Assembly: GCF_021347895.1 (NCBI RefSeq)
Contig: NC_067134.1
Span: 25,692,347-25,756,346, forward strand
Direction: 5' to 3'
DNA length: 64,000 nucleotides
From: Acanthochromis polyacanthus
Lineage: Eukaryota > Chordata > Actinopteri > Pomacentridae
Shown one piece after another: positions 35,831-47,358 of the stretch. A program made the position numbers and the translations under genes. The number at the start of each line of letters is the position of its first letter. Position 1 is the first letter of the stretch. The notes under the pieces are model-generated. The model did no database searches, was not told the DNA's origin, and saw only the letters and a program-made list of their open reading frames with translations.

Positions 35831-36490
35831 AGCTAAATGTCGATAAGCACTCCAACCACAACCAAATATTTAACTATGTGTGGGCGCCAGCTGCTGAAGA
35901 ATTGTAAATTATAGGCGGTTAGAGCCATAAAATGCAATCACTTTGAACAAACTTTTTTATTGTTATTATTATTTTTATTTCCTTTCAGTGATGGATCTTT
36001 TTTTGTCTGTCCGAGCTAAAGGAAAGCGCATCCGATTTACTTTTGCTCTCTGGAACAGAGCATGCCAAGTTCTGACACGATTTAAATTATAATCCGTGAA
36101 GGCTGGTGCGTGTTGAAGGTTATTTTTTCCGACTTTTCTGTGGAATTAAAGGCACCAGCTGTGTGTTTGAGGATCCTAAAAAGCTGTTTAAAGAGGGAAC
36201 CGTAAATAAACGGAGGGCGGTGTGGAGGATGTGTTTGAAAAAGTTTCTAGGCTGCAGTTTAAATTGATTTCCAGTTTTAATGCTTGTAAACATGTGAGTC
36301 AGTCGGTGTAATTTGAATTTGTTTTTGTTGTTGTAAGATCTTGTAAATTGTGAATAAATAGGCCTACTGAAAACGCTTTTATGCAATTGTACATAATTTA
36401 TAAATTGCCAAACCTCATTTTCGGGTTTAAGACGAAACGTTTTTTTTTGTTTTTGTTTTTTTTTTTTTGCGCAGAGTTAAATAAATTTTC
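35831..36490 (+). other. sox1: sox1 3' UTR with candidate poly(A) signals
   Basis: Composition drops from GC-rich to AT-rich just after the TAA stop. AATAAA hexamers lie at 36353-36358 and 36479-36484, the latter after a T-rich tract; another is at about 36827. The actual cleavage site is not determined by sequence alone. Confidence 0.5.
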
Positions 36491-37424
36491 CAAGAATTTC
36501 TTGTGTCTTGGAGAAAGTGTTAGATTTGTTCGTGGGATATTATTTATTTAATGCAAACTGTTCGTGGAATAACTGCAGTTTATTTGCATCGGTTGTTGAA
36601 TCTTTTTTTTTTTTTATCGGTGCAGTGAATGAAAAATGAAATTACTGGAATAATATAAACCTTACAGGCAGATAAAGATGATGGTGTGCATCACTCTGGC
36701 TTTCACCACATCAATTCTGTTCTAATTAAAAACCTGATCATGTTTTGCTTTTCATTCTGATCGATCTTTATTTAATCAGAGTGTGTAATTTAGCAGCTTT
36801 TAAATCTTAATATGAATTACAGCAGTATAAATAAATACAGGACACCAGGATGTGTTTTATAGTGGTGATTAGAGGAGGGAATTTAAATTGTGACATTTTT
36901 ATGTTGAGTTTTCTGTCCTATAATTATCTGTAAAATAATATTAAATGTATTGTAGGGCCTCAATATCCCTGGAGATAATAATATAAGATGTAAAAATATA
37001 TATCGGCCTGAAATATTCTAATTTTCATTTGTTCTATTTTCTTAATTTAACATAGAGCTTTTTTCCCCCCTCAAGAACTCTCCTACTGCAGTATTTTCAG
37101 CATTAATTCATGCAAAACAGAGCTAACTTTAGCAGGAAAATATTACATTTTTATGAACCATTTTCTGTTATTTTCTTTCTTCTTCATCCAAGTTGTGATA
37201 ATTTTGAAAAGCTGATTCCCTTTAAACGTGACATACAGCCCTGAAATATGCACTACTCTGTCATCTAAATTAACTTGTATTTTTCTCTGATATAAATGTC
37301 ATCGTTTTATTTGAAGCCTGCTTTATAACAGTCAAACCTATTTCCTTCCATATGCATCATATTTTCTGCTGTATTGTCGTCCTTACAAGCCGAGCTGAGC
37401 CACGTCTCTCTCCTTTTTTTTTTT
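36491..37424. other. AT-rich sequence downstream of sox1
   Basis: Homopolymer-rich unique sequence. It may include a longer 3' UTR (AATAAA words near 36827). No other gene seen. Confidence 0.4.
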
Positions 37425-37860
37425 TTTTTACCTGACTGCGGGGTCGTGACCTCAGCAATCTAAATCAGAAGTAAATCCCGCAACAATCCGGTGTTGAGTG
37501 AGCTGCTGATTCTCGGACCCCGCCTCCACCTGTACACTCCCACCCTCAAACCCTTCGCCCAGTCCTGACCTCCAGCATCCCAACGCCGCCGTCTGCGTGT
37601 GCAATCGTCACGGCTGTTAAATTATTTCCTCCTTTAGATTTGACGGCTGAATCAGTGCAGGCCCCGGGGCAGGGGGGGGAGGAATGAATGAGCAGAGAGG
37701 AGGAGAGCAGAGGGTTTTTTTGTGTGTGTCTGAGGAGAAAGGGGATTAGTCCTGGTGTAAGCTGGGGCAACCCGGGGGTCAAAGCCCGACAAAAAGCCCG
37801 GCAAACAACACCCCTGGTTCTATCAGGCTAATTCCCACTCAGGTCTGAACTCAAAAACAA
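37425..37860. promoter_or_regulatory. Candidate regulatory block downstream of sox1
   Basis: A GC-rich, repeat-free island in AT-rich DNA. It contains AACAATCC (37481, SOX-like core AACAAT), GTAAATCC, TTAAATTATTT (37617) and CACGG/GGGG patches. The call is based on composition and motifs only. Confidence 0.25.
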
Positions 37861-39600
37861 GAGAGCAGCGTGGATGTAAATCCCATCTGCTGAAGTGTTT
37901 TTTTTTTTTTTTTTCCGGGGATGTGTTTAAACTGACAGTATTTAATCTAGTTTCATTTCTTTTTGTTTTTGGTTGCTGCTAACTTCCGGATGCAAACCAC
38001 TGATCTTCAGAGATTTTTTTTAAAGACAGAAAAACATACAAATCAAAGAATAATATTTAAAGTGCTCAGCATGCATGGGCCACTACTTAGCAGGAGAAAA
38101 TAAAAACAAAAAGGAAGCAAATGCATGCTACAGCACACATGCCAAGCAAATTATTTAAGATGAATACGGAACAAATTTGACACACTGAGCGGTAAAATCA
38201 TACACGTGTAAACAGAATTTCCATTGATTTGTCGCATCATGCAGACTGGGAACAACTTTTTCTTGGCGATCATGACGATATAAAACCCGTTTTTTCATTC
38301 TCAACCGCGCCTAAATCACACAGACGACCCTTCCTGTCCAGATTCCACCGCTGGATTCAGAAGGCCAGATGTGATCGAAACTCACACAGGCTCCTGCTCA
38401 GGTTAAAGCGGTTAGTTAGCTTCATAGTTAGCTTAACAGTCTGCTTTCTTTCATATTTCTTCTGCACGTTTTCCTCATTAAGCCTTAACACTAAGGCATG
38501 TTATTTCTAAACATATTCTGTAAGCATACACTTTGAAATAACAAAACTAAGAATGAGAACATCGTCTTAAAAGAACACTGCCTGAATGTGTTTTTAGTTT
38601 TTAACAAAACTTGACTGACAGCAGTTAATAAAAGTTTTGTTTTAAAGAGCATTTACTCCAAACTCTAATTCACAATCACACCAACCAGTAAGTGATTATT
38701 TGGCCGTGGAGCTCCGGACATTAACAACCTCACTGAGAGGCTGTAAAAATTGTTTTTTTTTTTTGTTCAGATTTCACTTATACCGACATAAAAAGAGCAT
38801 CAGGTAATATCCGGTAAGATGCTCCAGAAGTTAAGTGTGTGTGCTTGAAAGAGAACGAAGCAGAGGTTAACAGATTATCTCTTTACTTTTTAAGGTTTTA
38901 TAGACTGTAGTTCCTTCAAGGAGGAGAAAAAAAAAAGATATTTTAGATGAAACGTGCAAAAGAAGAGGAAAAAAATACGGTGAAGGTATTTGACCGTTTA
39001 ATTATGGCTCTTCAAAAACTTGTTTCTGGAGGATATTATTATTTGTTCATTGTGATCAAAGCTGGGATGATTGCCTCTGAATGCTGCTCTGATTGGACCT
39101 TTTGATCGCAGAAATCCTAACGTGATGATACAAAAATGAGAGATTATTCTGTCTGATTCACCAGACATCAAGGTATGTCAGGAGATTTTCCTCCACAAAG
39201 TGTCTGAAAGAAAAATAAAAGAGAAAGGGAGCGGATAATTTGCAAGATTATTATCAGTAAAGTGTGAATCAGAAGCTCAGGTTTATTATCAGATTACATG
39301 AACACATTTGGCCTCGCTGAAGCTCAGGTAAGACGACGTTCACGTGAATGACGAGTGTCCTCAAGGCTCTGATCAGAGTCTGTGAGGAATATTTGGGAGT
39401 GAGCAGTCAGAAATCCAGCTCGGTCTGCTCCTCAGATGCTCCCATCGTCGGGCTGGACCAGGTTTTCAGCCTCTGCTCATGTTCTGCTCTGGCACTCCAT
39501 AACCCCACGCCCCCCATCCCGTGTGCTCCCGGTGTCCTGAACGTGGATAATCGGCGTCAGTTTATCACGCCTCCGCATATTTCCCTCCCTCTCCTCCTAT
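37861..39600. other. Intergenic, nothing recognised
   Basis: AT-rich unique sequence with several A/T homopolymers. The small plus-strand frames (38229-38510, 39348-39602) show no domain. Confidence 0.4.
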
Positions 39601-39800
39601 AAAAACCCTCACCTCTGTCGTTGGACCCGGTTCTGTCATGGGAGATTACGGGGGACCGATTGCACAAGACTGAATGTGGCGCGAGGAGATTAGCCGGGAC
39701 GCCATAGAAAATAGCAACGGGGCCAACGGATTCCTCGCGAGGGGGCCTTATCGTGCAATTACACGTTGACACGTTTTAACCATTTTTCAGCCTCTTAATC
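39600..39800. promoter_or_regulatory. Candidate regulatory element with homeodomain-type sites
   Basis: A repeat-free block includes GATTAC (39642), GATTAGCC (39689, bicoid/OTX-like), GCAATTACACG (39756-39766) and an unusually GC-rich 'ctcgcgagggggccttatcg' . No coding frame has a domain. Conservation was not tested. Confidence 0.3.
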
Positions 39801-41040
39801 CGAGGCCCCCCCTCCTCCCCTTCGCTTCCCGTTCTCTTCCAAAAGCAGACCTATTGGTGCTGAGGGAGTGTGAACAGCCTGCCTCATTTCCCTCCTTATC
39901 AGCCACCACTGATATTTCAAAACATTTAAAAAGAGGAAAAATAGAATTGTTCAGAGTTCTATTTCAAAAAAAAAAAAAACTTTGAAGCTAAGTTAGAGGA
40001 AACATATTGAAAGTTTACTCGGACCCTCTTGGAAGAAATACGACAATAACAAGAATTTAAGATCAGAGACGTGGAAGAACCAAAGTAAAAGCAAAAAAGG
40101 AAACTGAAATTGATAGCTACGTTAAGGGCAGTTGCTCAGAACTGATTAAATAACACGTAAAAGCTAATCTGAACCTCACTGGGACACTTGCTCACATGAG
40201 AGTTGTGTGAATTACTTGACATGTGGACCCGACTGCTTCAAAAAATAACAAGAGGTAGATCTTTATCGGGGCTTTGTTGCTTGAAAAGGACTAAAAACGC
40301 TATTTTAAAATAGTGGCTCGTCTTCTTTAAGCTCCTTGTGTGATGCTTTATCTAAATTATAGCAGATCTTCTGCAGACTTTGCTGTATTCTGCACTGAAT
40401 CTGTTTCACTACATTTGTCAGATTTCCCATCAGGAAGTATTTTTACATCAGTTTTTTGTTTTTGTTTGTCCACAAGATGTCAAATTTAAATTGACATAGT
40501 CTTAAAATAACTATAATTCCGTCTAACATGCTCACTTTTTTTCCAGTTTCAGTTGCCACTAGATTTTTGACACTGATTATTTATTTTTAAGAACAAATGG
40601 AGTTCATAGTATTGATTTAGTACGTAATAATTGTTGTATTAATCTTGTTCATGCTATTGCCAAACACTTTAGGACGAACATGTCCATAGAAAACTGACCA
40701 TAGGTAGCAACAAAACCTTCTTGCCACAAAGTACGCAAATGAAAGTGTTTGAAAATAGGTAGAAAAACAGGAAAACAGCTAAATGATTATATAATTCCTT
40801 GTTATTAAGGTGCAGTTGCTGTAGATAAACTACAGTCTTACATTAATCAGTGGACCGCTAAAACACACCACAGCCCCAGCAAACACAAAATGAACACATA
40901 TTATGATGTTTTAACCGCTTAAAGTCGAGAACCAACCCCATTCTGGCTTCTCATTATAGAATTCTTCTGGTGTAAAACTTCATTGAACTCTGGGCACCAC
41001 AGCCGCTGCCTGGAGGATTTGTAAACCAGTCGCAGGCCGC
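39801..41040. other. Intergenic, nothing recognised
   Basis: AT-rich unique sequence without gene or repeat termini. Confidence 0.4.
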
Positions 41041-41240
41041 TCGGTGTGTCGTCCCCCCCCCCTCCATGCTTCTCAATTCAATTAGAGCCTTTCATGACAA
41101 TCAATTAGGGAGCACCCCCTGGATCTCCCACGGGACCCATAATCACCCCGCATCGTCTGGACGCTTCAGTGTAACATAACGGGGCCACTGGGAGCCATAA
41201 GGAGACAGTCTGCCGTTTATTTCAAGGCACTTTTTTTCAG
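41041..41240. promoter_or_regulatory. Candidate regulatory element with paired CAATTAG sites
   Basis: TCAATTAG occurs at about 41077 and 41121, near CATAATCACCCC (about 41138) and CATAACGGGGCC. Dense homeodomain-type sites in a GC-richer, repeat-free block are typical of developmental enhancers, here about 5-6 kb downstream of sox1. Inference from motifs only. Confidence 0.35.
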
Positions 41241-41769
41241 ATTAGGTTGTTTTTTCCCCTTAGTGGCTGTGTGGTAAATGTAGATTTTCCCCCTGTAAGT
41301 TTTACCCGCCTGCACCATTTCCCTGCATATTAGGGGGTTTAGCAGCTGCCTGCCTTCTTTATATTTGTCTTCTTTGTTGTGGTACAATTTCTGCAGCTGG
41401 AAGTCTCATTTAGAGGTTAAACCAACACAAAGAGCCTGACATTATGCACGTATTCGTAATAGATGATCACACAAAGACACCGGTGTTCACACGTTATAGA
41501 ATCAGCACTGTTAAAAAAAACAAACAAATATGCTAAAACTGTAGAAATGTAGCCTCCACAGAGAGGTCAAAGGTAATGGCCCTGACATGTATCTGACAGA
41601 TCAACAGAGAAGTATACTCTGTACTCCTTAGCAAAGAAAACACCCAAGAAAGACCAGCCTAACCTGAGGGGCAGGTGACTTTGGTGAAAAGATATCAACT
41701 CATCTGACAGCTGAGATGTTCCCAGAACAAATGATAAAATTCAACGAGAATGAAACAAATCTCATACAT
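41241..41769. other. Intergenic, nothing recognised
   Basis: Unique sequence up to the next MITE. Confidence 0.4.
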
Positions 41770-42280
41770 TTGAACCCTCCTGTTGTCCTCGTTTACGGGC
41801 ACCAAAAAATGTTGTTTCCTTGTCTGAAAAAGAAAACGTCCAAAAATTCAGCAAAAAAAAATTCCCCAAATTTCTGAAAATCTGCAAAACCTTCAGGAAG
41901 AAAATTCCAAAAATTCCTTAAAAGTTTTATTTAAAAAAAATGGCAGGAAAAGTCTTGTAAATATTTTAAAAAAAAAGAGCAAAAATCTTCCAAAAAAATA
42001 CTAAAAACATCTAAAATGTTTACGTGTATATCAGTAAAACTCCTGATATTTTCTTTGAGAACATTCACAAAAAATCAACTAAAATCCAGCGAATTTCACT
42101 GGATTTAGTTTTTTTTTGTGTGTGTGTGTGTGTGTGTGTGAATGTTCTTAAAGAAACGCTTAACATTTCTTTTTTTCCCCACCAAAAAATGTTCAAAAAT
42201 TTCCCAAAAATATGGACATCAGATGTTTCACTGTGAAAATATCTTTTTTTCCCCCATTTTCAAACTTTCATGAGGGTTAA
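41770..42280 (+). mobile_element. TTAA/CCCTC MITE copy with a GT expansion at its centre
   Basis: Left TTGA + ACCCTCCTGTTGTCCTCGT; right 'tttcatgagggttaa' with TTAA. The inner end is shortened: the family's 'gacccgcaggacgaca' segment is missing. At the centre the second hairpin arm carries a (TG)n run (about 42117-42140). Confidence 0.75.
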
Positions 42281-43509
42281 ACTTGATACTGGTCGACATG
42301 CACTCAATCTGCATTGACTGGGTGCTGTCCAGGTGCTGAAAATGTGGGCGGCGGCCTTTTTCAAGTCATGTAGCAGCAAATTGTTCTATGGGAAAAACCT
42401 AGCATTAGTCAATGGGAAGCAGGCAAACCTTCAGCTTCTACCTTTAAACCAATTACTTAAGCACGGAGCAAAAGTGAGGTCTCCTCAGGCCAATTACCTC
42501 AAACACCACGCTACGTTTCCTGGAGGGTTAAGGCACTTTGGAGAGGAAAGAGAAAAGGCGAGGGTGAAAGCGAGCGAAGGAAAGGGAGAGCACAAGAAAA
42601 ACTAACATGATTTCAGCCACAGCTCGGGCTCAGGTAATCACCGAAGTTAAAAGGTCTCCTGCCAGCCCAGAGGCCAATGAACCCTCTCCTCTTTTCACCT
42701 CTGCAGAGAGGAGCTCTGTCATTTGTAGATTGCAGGTGAGATCTGGTTCACATCTCTCTAATCTCCCAGCAGACGGCCGCCAGAAACACTGCTCAATTAG
42801 TGCCATTCATCAGCGATGGTGCTGTAATTATTTAGTGATGTTTGACATGGGGAGAGCTCTGTGTGTGTTCACGGATCCGTGCCGACGTTCAGCCGCAAAT
42901 GTACAAATTCACTGCTTTTAAATTCTGTTAGTTGTTTTCAAACTGAAAGAACATCTCAGCTTTTAGATTAAAGTGGGGAAAATATTTATTAAAAAAAACT
43001 GTCGATCACATTTTAGATGAATCTCGTTTTAAACAATCACACCACCCACTAATAGTACTTTTCCTCTTCTTTCTTAGCCTATTTGGTACATTTTGCGCAG
43101 ATTAAACATAGCTGTTGGTTTGGATTTGTTCACTCCAAACTCTAATTTTACATAAAAATAACCATGATCCTGATGTTTACGCACAGGTCAAACTGTTTTA
43201 TGGTGTTTTATTGGAAAGAGTTTCCGTAAATAACTGTCAAACTACAGATTTTTTAAATGATTTTATGCCCAAATTAAAGTACAACTAGAAGTGATCATGG
43301 TGGAAAATGTAAAAGAAATCAGTAAAACAGTCTAAACTGCTTAAACAGTGTGTGTTCTTGTTAGAAAATGATGGATTCTTCTGTAAAGTTACAATGACAG
43401 GTTGTGTTGATGTTTTTTTACAGACATATTCTCATCACTGTTTGGCAGAATTTGGCTCGTCTTGAACCACATCGCACACAAATCCATGAACATATACAGC
43501 ATATGTTAA
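42281..43509. other. Intergenic with one enhancer candidate
   Basis: Unique sequence. At 42781-42855 a dense block reads CTCAATTAG, GCCATTCATCAGCGATGG and GCTGTAATTATTTAGTG, resembling a conserved homeodomain-rich element. No protein domain in the frames at 42333-42921. Confidence 0.4.
42781..42855. promoter_or_regulatory. Candidate homeodomain-site-rich enhancer core
   Basis: CAATTAG (42794-42800) and GTAATTATT (42823-42831) flank the imperfect palindrome CATCAGCGATGG. About 7 kb downstream of sox1. Motif-based only. Confidence 0.3.
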
Positions 43510-43976
43510 TCAGGCGTGAACTAACCGTGACGTCACCCGTTGGTTTCAACGCCGAGAAAATGAAGCCCGGATTTTGCTACTTCCTGGTCGACATTTTGGA
43601 TTTTTTGGAGCCAGTGACGTAAAAAGCGTCATCAAACAGGCTGGACCAGTCTATGGGACTGTCAATCAAGTATAGCCACGCCCCCTGGCTCCGCCAACTT
43701 TAGCGATTTATTTAAAATTCAGTATTGATTTATTTTAAGATCGTCCACCTGATCTCTCATTTTGACCATGAAAACTAACGGGAAAAAAATCCTGAGCTGT
43801 AGAAAATCAGTCTATCAAATTTTATTTTTTCCAAAAATGAATTGGGGTCTATGGAGAAAAAGCTTTTTGGAGCCAACCCTAGCGGACGGCGTGATATTGC
43901 AAGTTTTTGACACTTCCGGGTGGGCTTCAATTTTGGAGCCAGATGCTACGTCCATCTTTATATACAGTCTATGATA
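43510..43976. repeat. Dispersed repeat ending in 'atatacagtctatg'
   Basis: The segment from 'gtgaactaaccgtgacgtca' to 'catctttatatacagtctat' contains phrases I recognise from abundant teleost repeats (inverse 'catagactgtatataaagat'). Internal near-duplicates 'ttttggagccagtgacgt' and 'ttttggagccagatgctacg' occur in its two halves. The superfamily and exact left end are unresolved. Confidence 0.45.
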
Positions 43977-45261
43977 TTAATACACTTTTAGGTGCTGTAT
44001 TTCACTGATTTGTGGACCTTTCCCCCTTGTTTTTTTCCATCATATTTTCAACTAAAAAAATCAAAAATGAATCCAAAGATAATGCAGTAAGTTAATACTT
44101 GTAAGCAATCAAACACTGCAATGCATGATATTATTGTGCAGATGTGCAATTCAGAATACATTCTATCAGGAATACCCTGTAAATCAATAAAAAAAAGTTG
44201 ACATAAATATATATTGAGTATGATTTGATTGCTAATATTAAAGATTTTCGTGAATAAAACAACTCTGAGACATGCTGTCATTGTATCTTATGTAATTTCT
44301 ACTGAAATTAAAATACAAAAACGGCATGATTAGATTTGTAAACTAGAGATTCCAAGCTTTTATATGATATATAACATGTGATTGCCATGAGTGAAATGGC
44401 TACAATAGTTACGTTGCTTTTCAGTAAAAAAAAAAAAGAAGCGAAAAATTAGCGGACTATAAACCTTCCTTGAAAAGTGTCGTATTGGTGCTTCGTCCCC
44501 TACTTTTCTTCTGTTTATTGTGGTAAACATTGATTTGGTGCGGTAATGTTGTGTAGACGTCGCAAAACTCAAAAATCATGCTGTCATAATACAGCATAGA
44601 CAACAATGAAAGATCTTTACGAGCCGATTTTAATGTAAAAATGGAACTGATGTCTGCCTGGTCAATCCAGAAGCAGGTCAAAGGTATTAGAAAGTATATG
44701 TGATGTATAGTCCATGGACCCACAGCGCATCAATCCACATTATGCTCTTTTAATAAAATGAGCCGAGTGTTTAAATGGGCCTGATTGGTGCCCATTAGTG
44801 TGCAGGTGATTGTGCAGCTCTACAAGAAGTTCATGTACTCATTATAACATGTTGACCCTCGGTAGCAAAGGCAAGACGGAGGGCAGAGAGCCATTAGTCA
44901 CACTACTTAGGCTGTCTGTCAGCGTGCTGTGTGCGCTACAGAACAGAAAAAAGAGGAAATGAACGACTTGGCTTTTGTACCGAGCTTTACTACATCCAAA
45001 TTACAACCTTTTTCCCAGTAAATCTTCACTGCTCAACTGTACACGTTACAATAAAAGATTCGTCTTTTTCTTCTGTGTTTACAGAGGAAATGCACCGGAA
45101 AATGACTTTTTAGTTGAACCGAAAACCACAGTGAAATAAGGAAGTTTTCTCTTTCTATAAGCCAAATATACGTCTGATTATTCTTTTTTCTGTTCCTGTG
45201 AAACTTTGAAATATTTATCCTGTCACATTTGGACAGTTTTATCAGTTTATACGAAAACTAC
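43977..45261. other. Intergenic with one enhancer candidate
   Basis: AT-rich unique sequence. The stretch at 44735-44900 is listed separately. No recognisable gene. Confidence 0.4.
44735..44900. promoter_or_regulatory. Candidate regulatory element
   Basis: A repeat-free block with ATTGGTGCCCATTAG (44785-44799), CAGGTGATTGTGCAG (44804-44818, E-box CAGGTG beside ATTGT), CTTTTAATAAAATG and a later CATTAGTCACAC. It looks like a vertebrate non-coding element in composition; conservation was not tested. Confidence 0.3.
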
Positions 45262-45633
45262 GTAATCCTTACGGGGCCATGTTTCTGGAGAAGTACCTAC
45301 ATATACTAAAACATATACTAAAACCACCTAATCCATAAAAATATCGATCAAGTCTTGTGAGGTCACATTGTCGTAGACGTTCGCCATATTGAATTTCAGC
45401 CAGTACGCGGCCTCAATAAGAGCTTCGTAATTGCGGCCTCGTTATAACGGCTCATACAGCTTTATCATTTGAAATAAGCAAATTTGGGCCCAACGTTTAT
45501 ATTGACTTAAACATACGGGTGTGTGCATATTTTATGTTAATTAGCAATCATAAACAAGTCACACGTATTGAGCCGAGAATGTTCGGTTTCGGCTGTGTGT
45601 ACGAGTAAGCGGTCCCGGCTTTTTAAGGGTTAA
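45262..45633. mobile_element. Second TTAA MITE family (CCCTTA ends), copy 1
   Basis: The left end GTAATCCTTACGGGGCCATG corresponds to TTAACCCTTACAAGGCCATG at 63807. The right end CCGGCTTTTTAAGGGTTAA is its inverse. TTAA is intact at right (45630-45633) and mutated to GTAA at left. The interior 'gtcgtagacgttcgccat' and 'cgttataacggctcatac' is shared with the copy at the window end. No coding capacity. Confidence 0.75.
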
Positions 45634-46344
45634 TCCTTTTCACCGTGATGCTGTAAAGTCTATCTTGCTCGCTGTGTTTCCATGTAACTTTGAAGCAACC
45701 CTTTGAAATATCGCAAAAAAAGTGAATTAGACATGTTTACGTTAAATAAACGTAGCATGTAGTCTTGCCAGAAGGTGGCAGAGTAGAAGAAGCTAGAAAA
45801 AAAGTGTTGTGGGGAAACATCTAGGGCTGCAACTATGGATGAATCATCTAAGGACATTATGGCATCAGAAGCGGAAGTGAACACGCCATGCAACAGAAAT
45901 AATCGCCGACAGATGTCTGTCCATGTACAGTTGTTTCTGTTGCTTGGCGCCGTAACGTGCTTAGACGATGAAGCGATTCATCGATGGTTGCAGCCCGAGA
46001 AACGACGACAATCCTCAATGATGCCGAGGAAGCTAATAAAACTTTGGCCGTCTACCAAAAGAAAAAATGGACAGAAGTCTTAAAGAACCGTTTTCAAATC
46101 AGTAAAGTTGCAATTATGGTGTCCAGAGGCAAAAACAGCGAAAGAGAAGGAAACCGTAGGAGTTTAAAGTTTCCTACCTCAAAACATCCGACAGGAAGCA
46201 CATTATTTGTCTTTTCGAAAAAGTTAAAAAAAAAAAAAATACTCAAGCGAGCATAAAAACATTTTTGAAAAGTTTTCACTAAACTTTACCAATGCAACGT
46301 TTAAAATTGTACACAAAAATATGTTATGGAAACATAGAACCAAA
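45634..46344. other. Intergenic, nothing recognised
   Basis: Contains 'tagggctgcaactatggatg' at about 45823, resembling an hAT terminus, with no partner end. The frames at 45835-46256 show no domain. Confidence 0.4.
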
Positions 46345-46411
46345 ATCAACCAAAATCCATCGAAATTTGCTGGATTTTGGTTGGATTTTGGCAGAATAAC
46401 ACGAGGGTTAA
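46345..46411 (+). mobile_element. Remnant of a TTAA/CCCTC MITE
   Basis: Only the central palindrome ('aaccaaaatccatcgaaat' and its inverse) and the right end 'acacgaggg' + TTAA (46408-46411) remain, joined by an internal deletion. Confidence 0.65.
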
Positions 46412-47000
<589 letters not shown>

Positions 47001-47291
47001 AATGATCTGTCAGAATATATGGTGTCATCTATACATGCGTTTCCTGTTTGTGTCATTTGTGGATGTTGCATATTGAACATTGATATCCTTGTGTTTCGTC
47101 TGACTGTGTGTGTGTGTGTAGGTGTGTGTTTATGCCTGTGTGTGTAGGTGTGTGTGTGTGTGTGTTTATGTGAGTGCAGGGGGATGATCTGTGTTGGCAG
47201 CATGTAGTTATGGACTCAGATTAAACATGGAGAGGGATTCAGTCTGAGGGTATTTACAGATTCTCATTATAGCCTCGGAATCTGAGCACGT

Positions 47292-47293
<2 letters not shown>

Positions 47294-47355
<62 letters not shown>
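47294..47355. repeat. (AC)n microsatellite
   Basis: Uninterrupted AC dinucleotides, about 62 bp. Opposite in phase to the TG run 300 bp upstream. Confidence 0.96.

Positions 47356-47358
<3 letters not shown>

Noticed and set aside
45835..46256. Frame starting MDESSKDIMASEAEVN near an hAT-like end word
   Set aside because: Looked like a possible transposase N-terminus, but no BED finger or catalytic motif follows.
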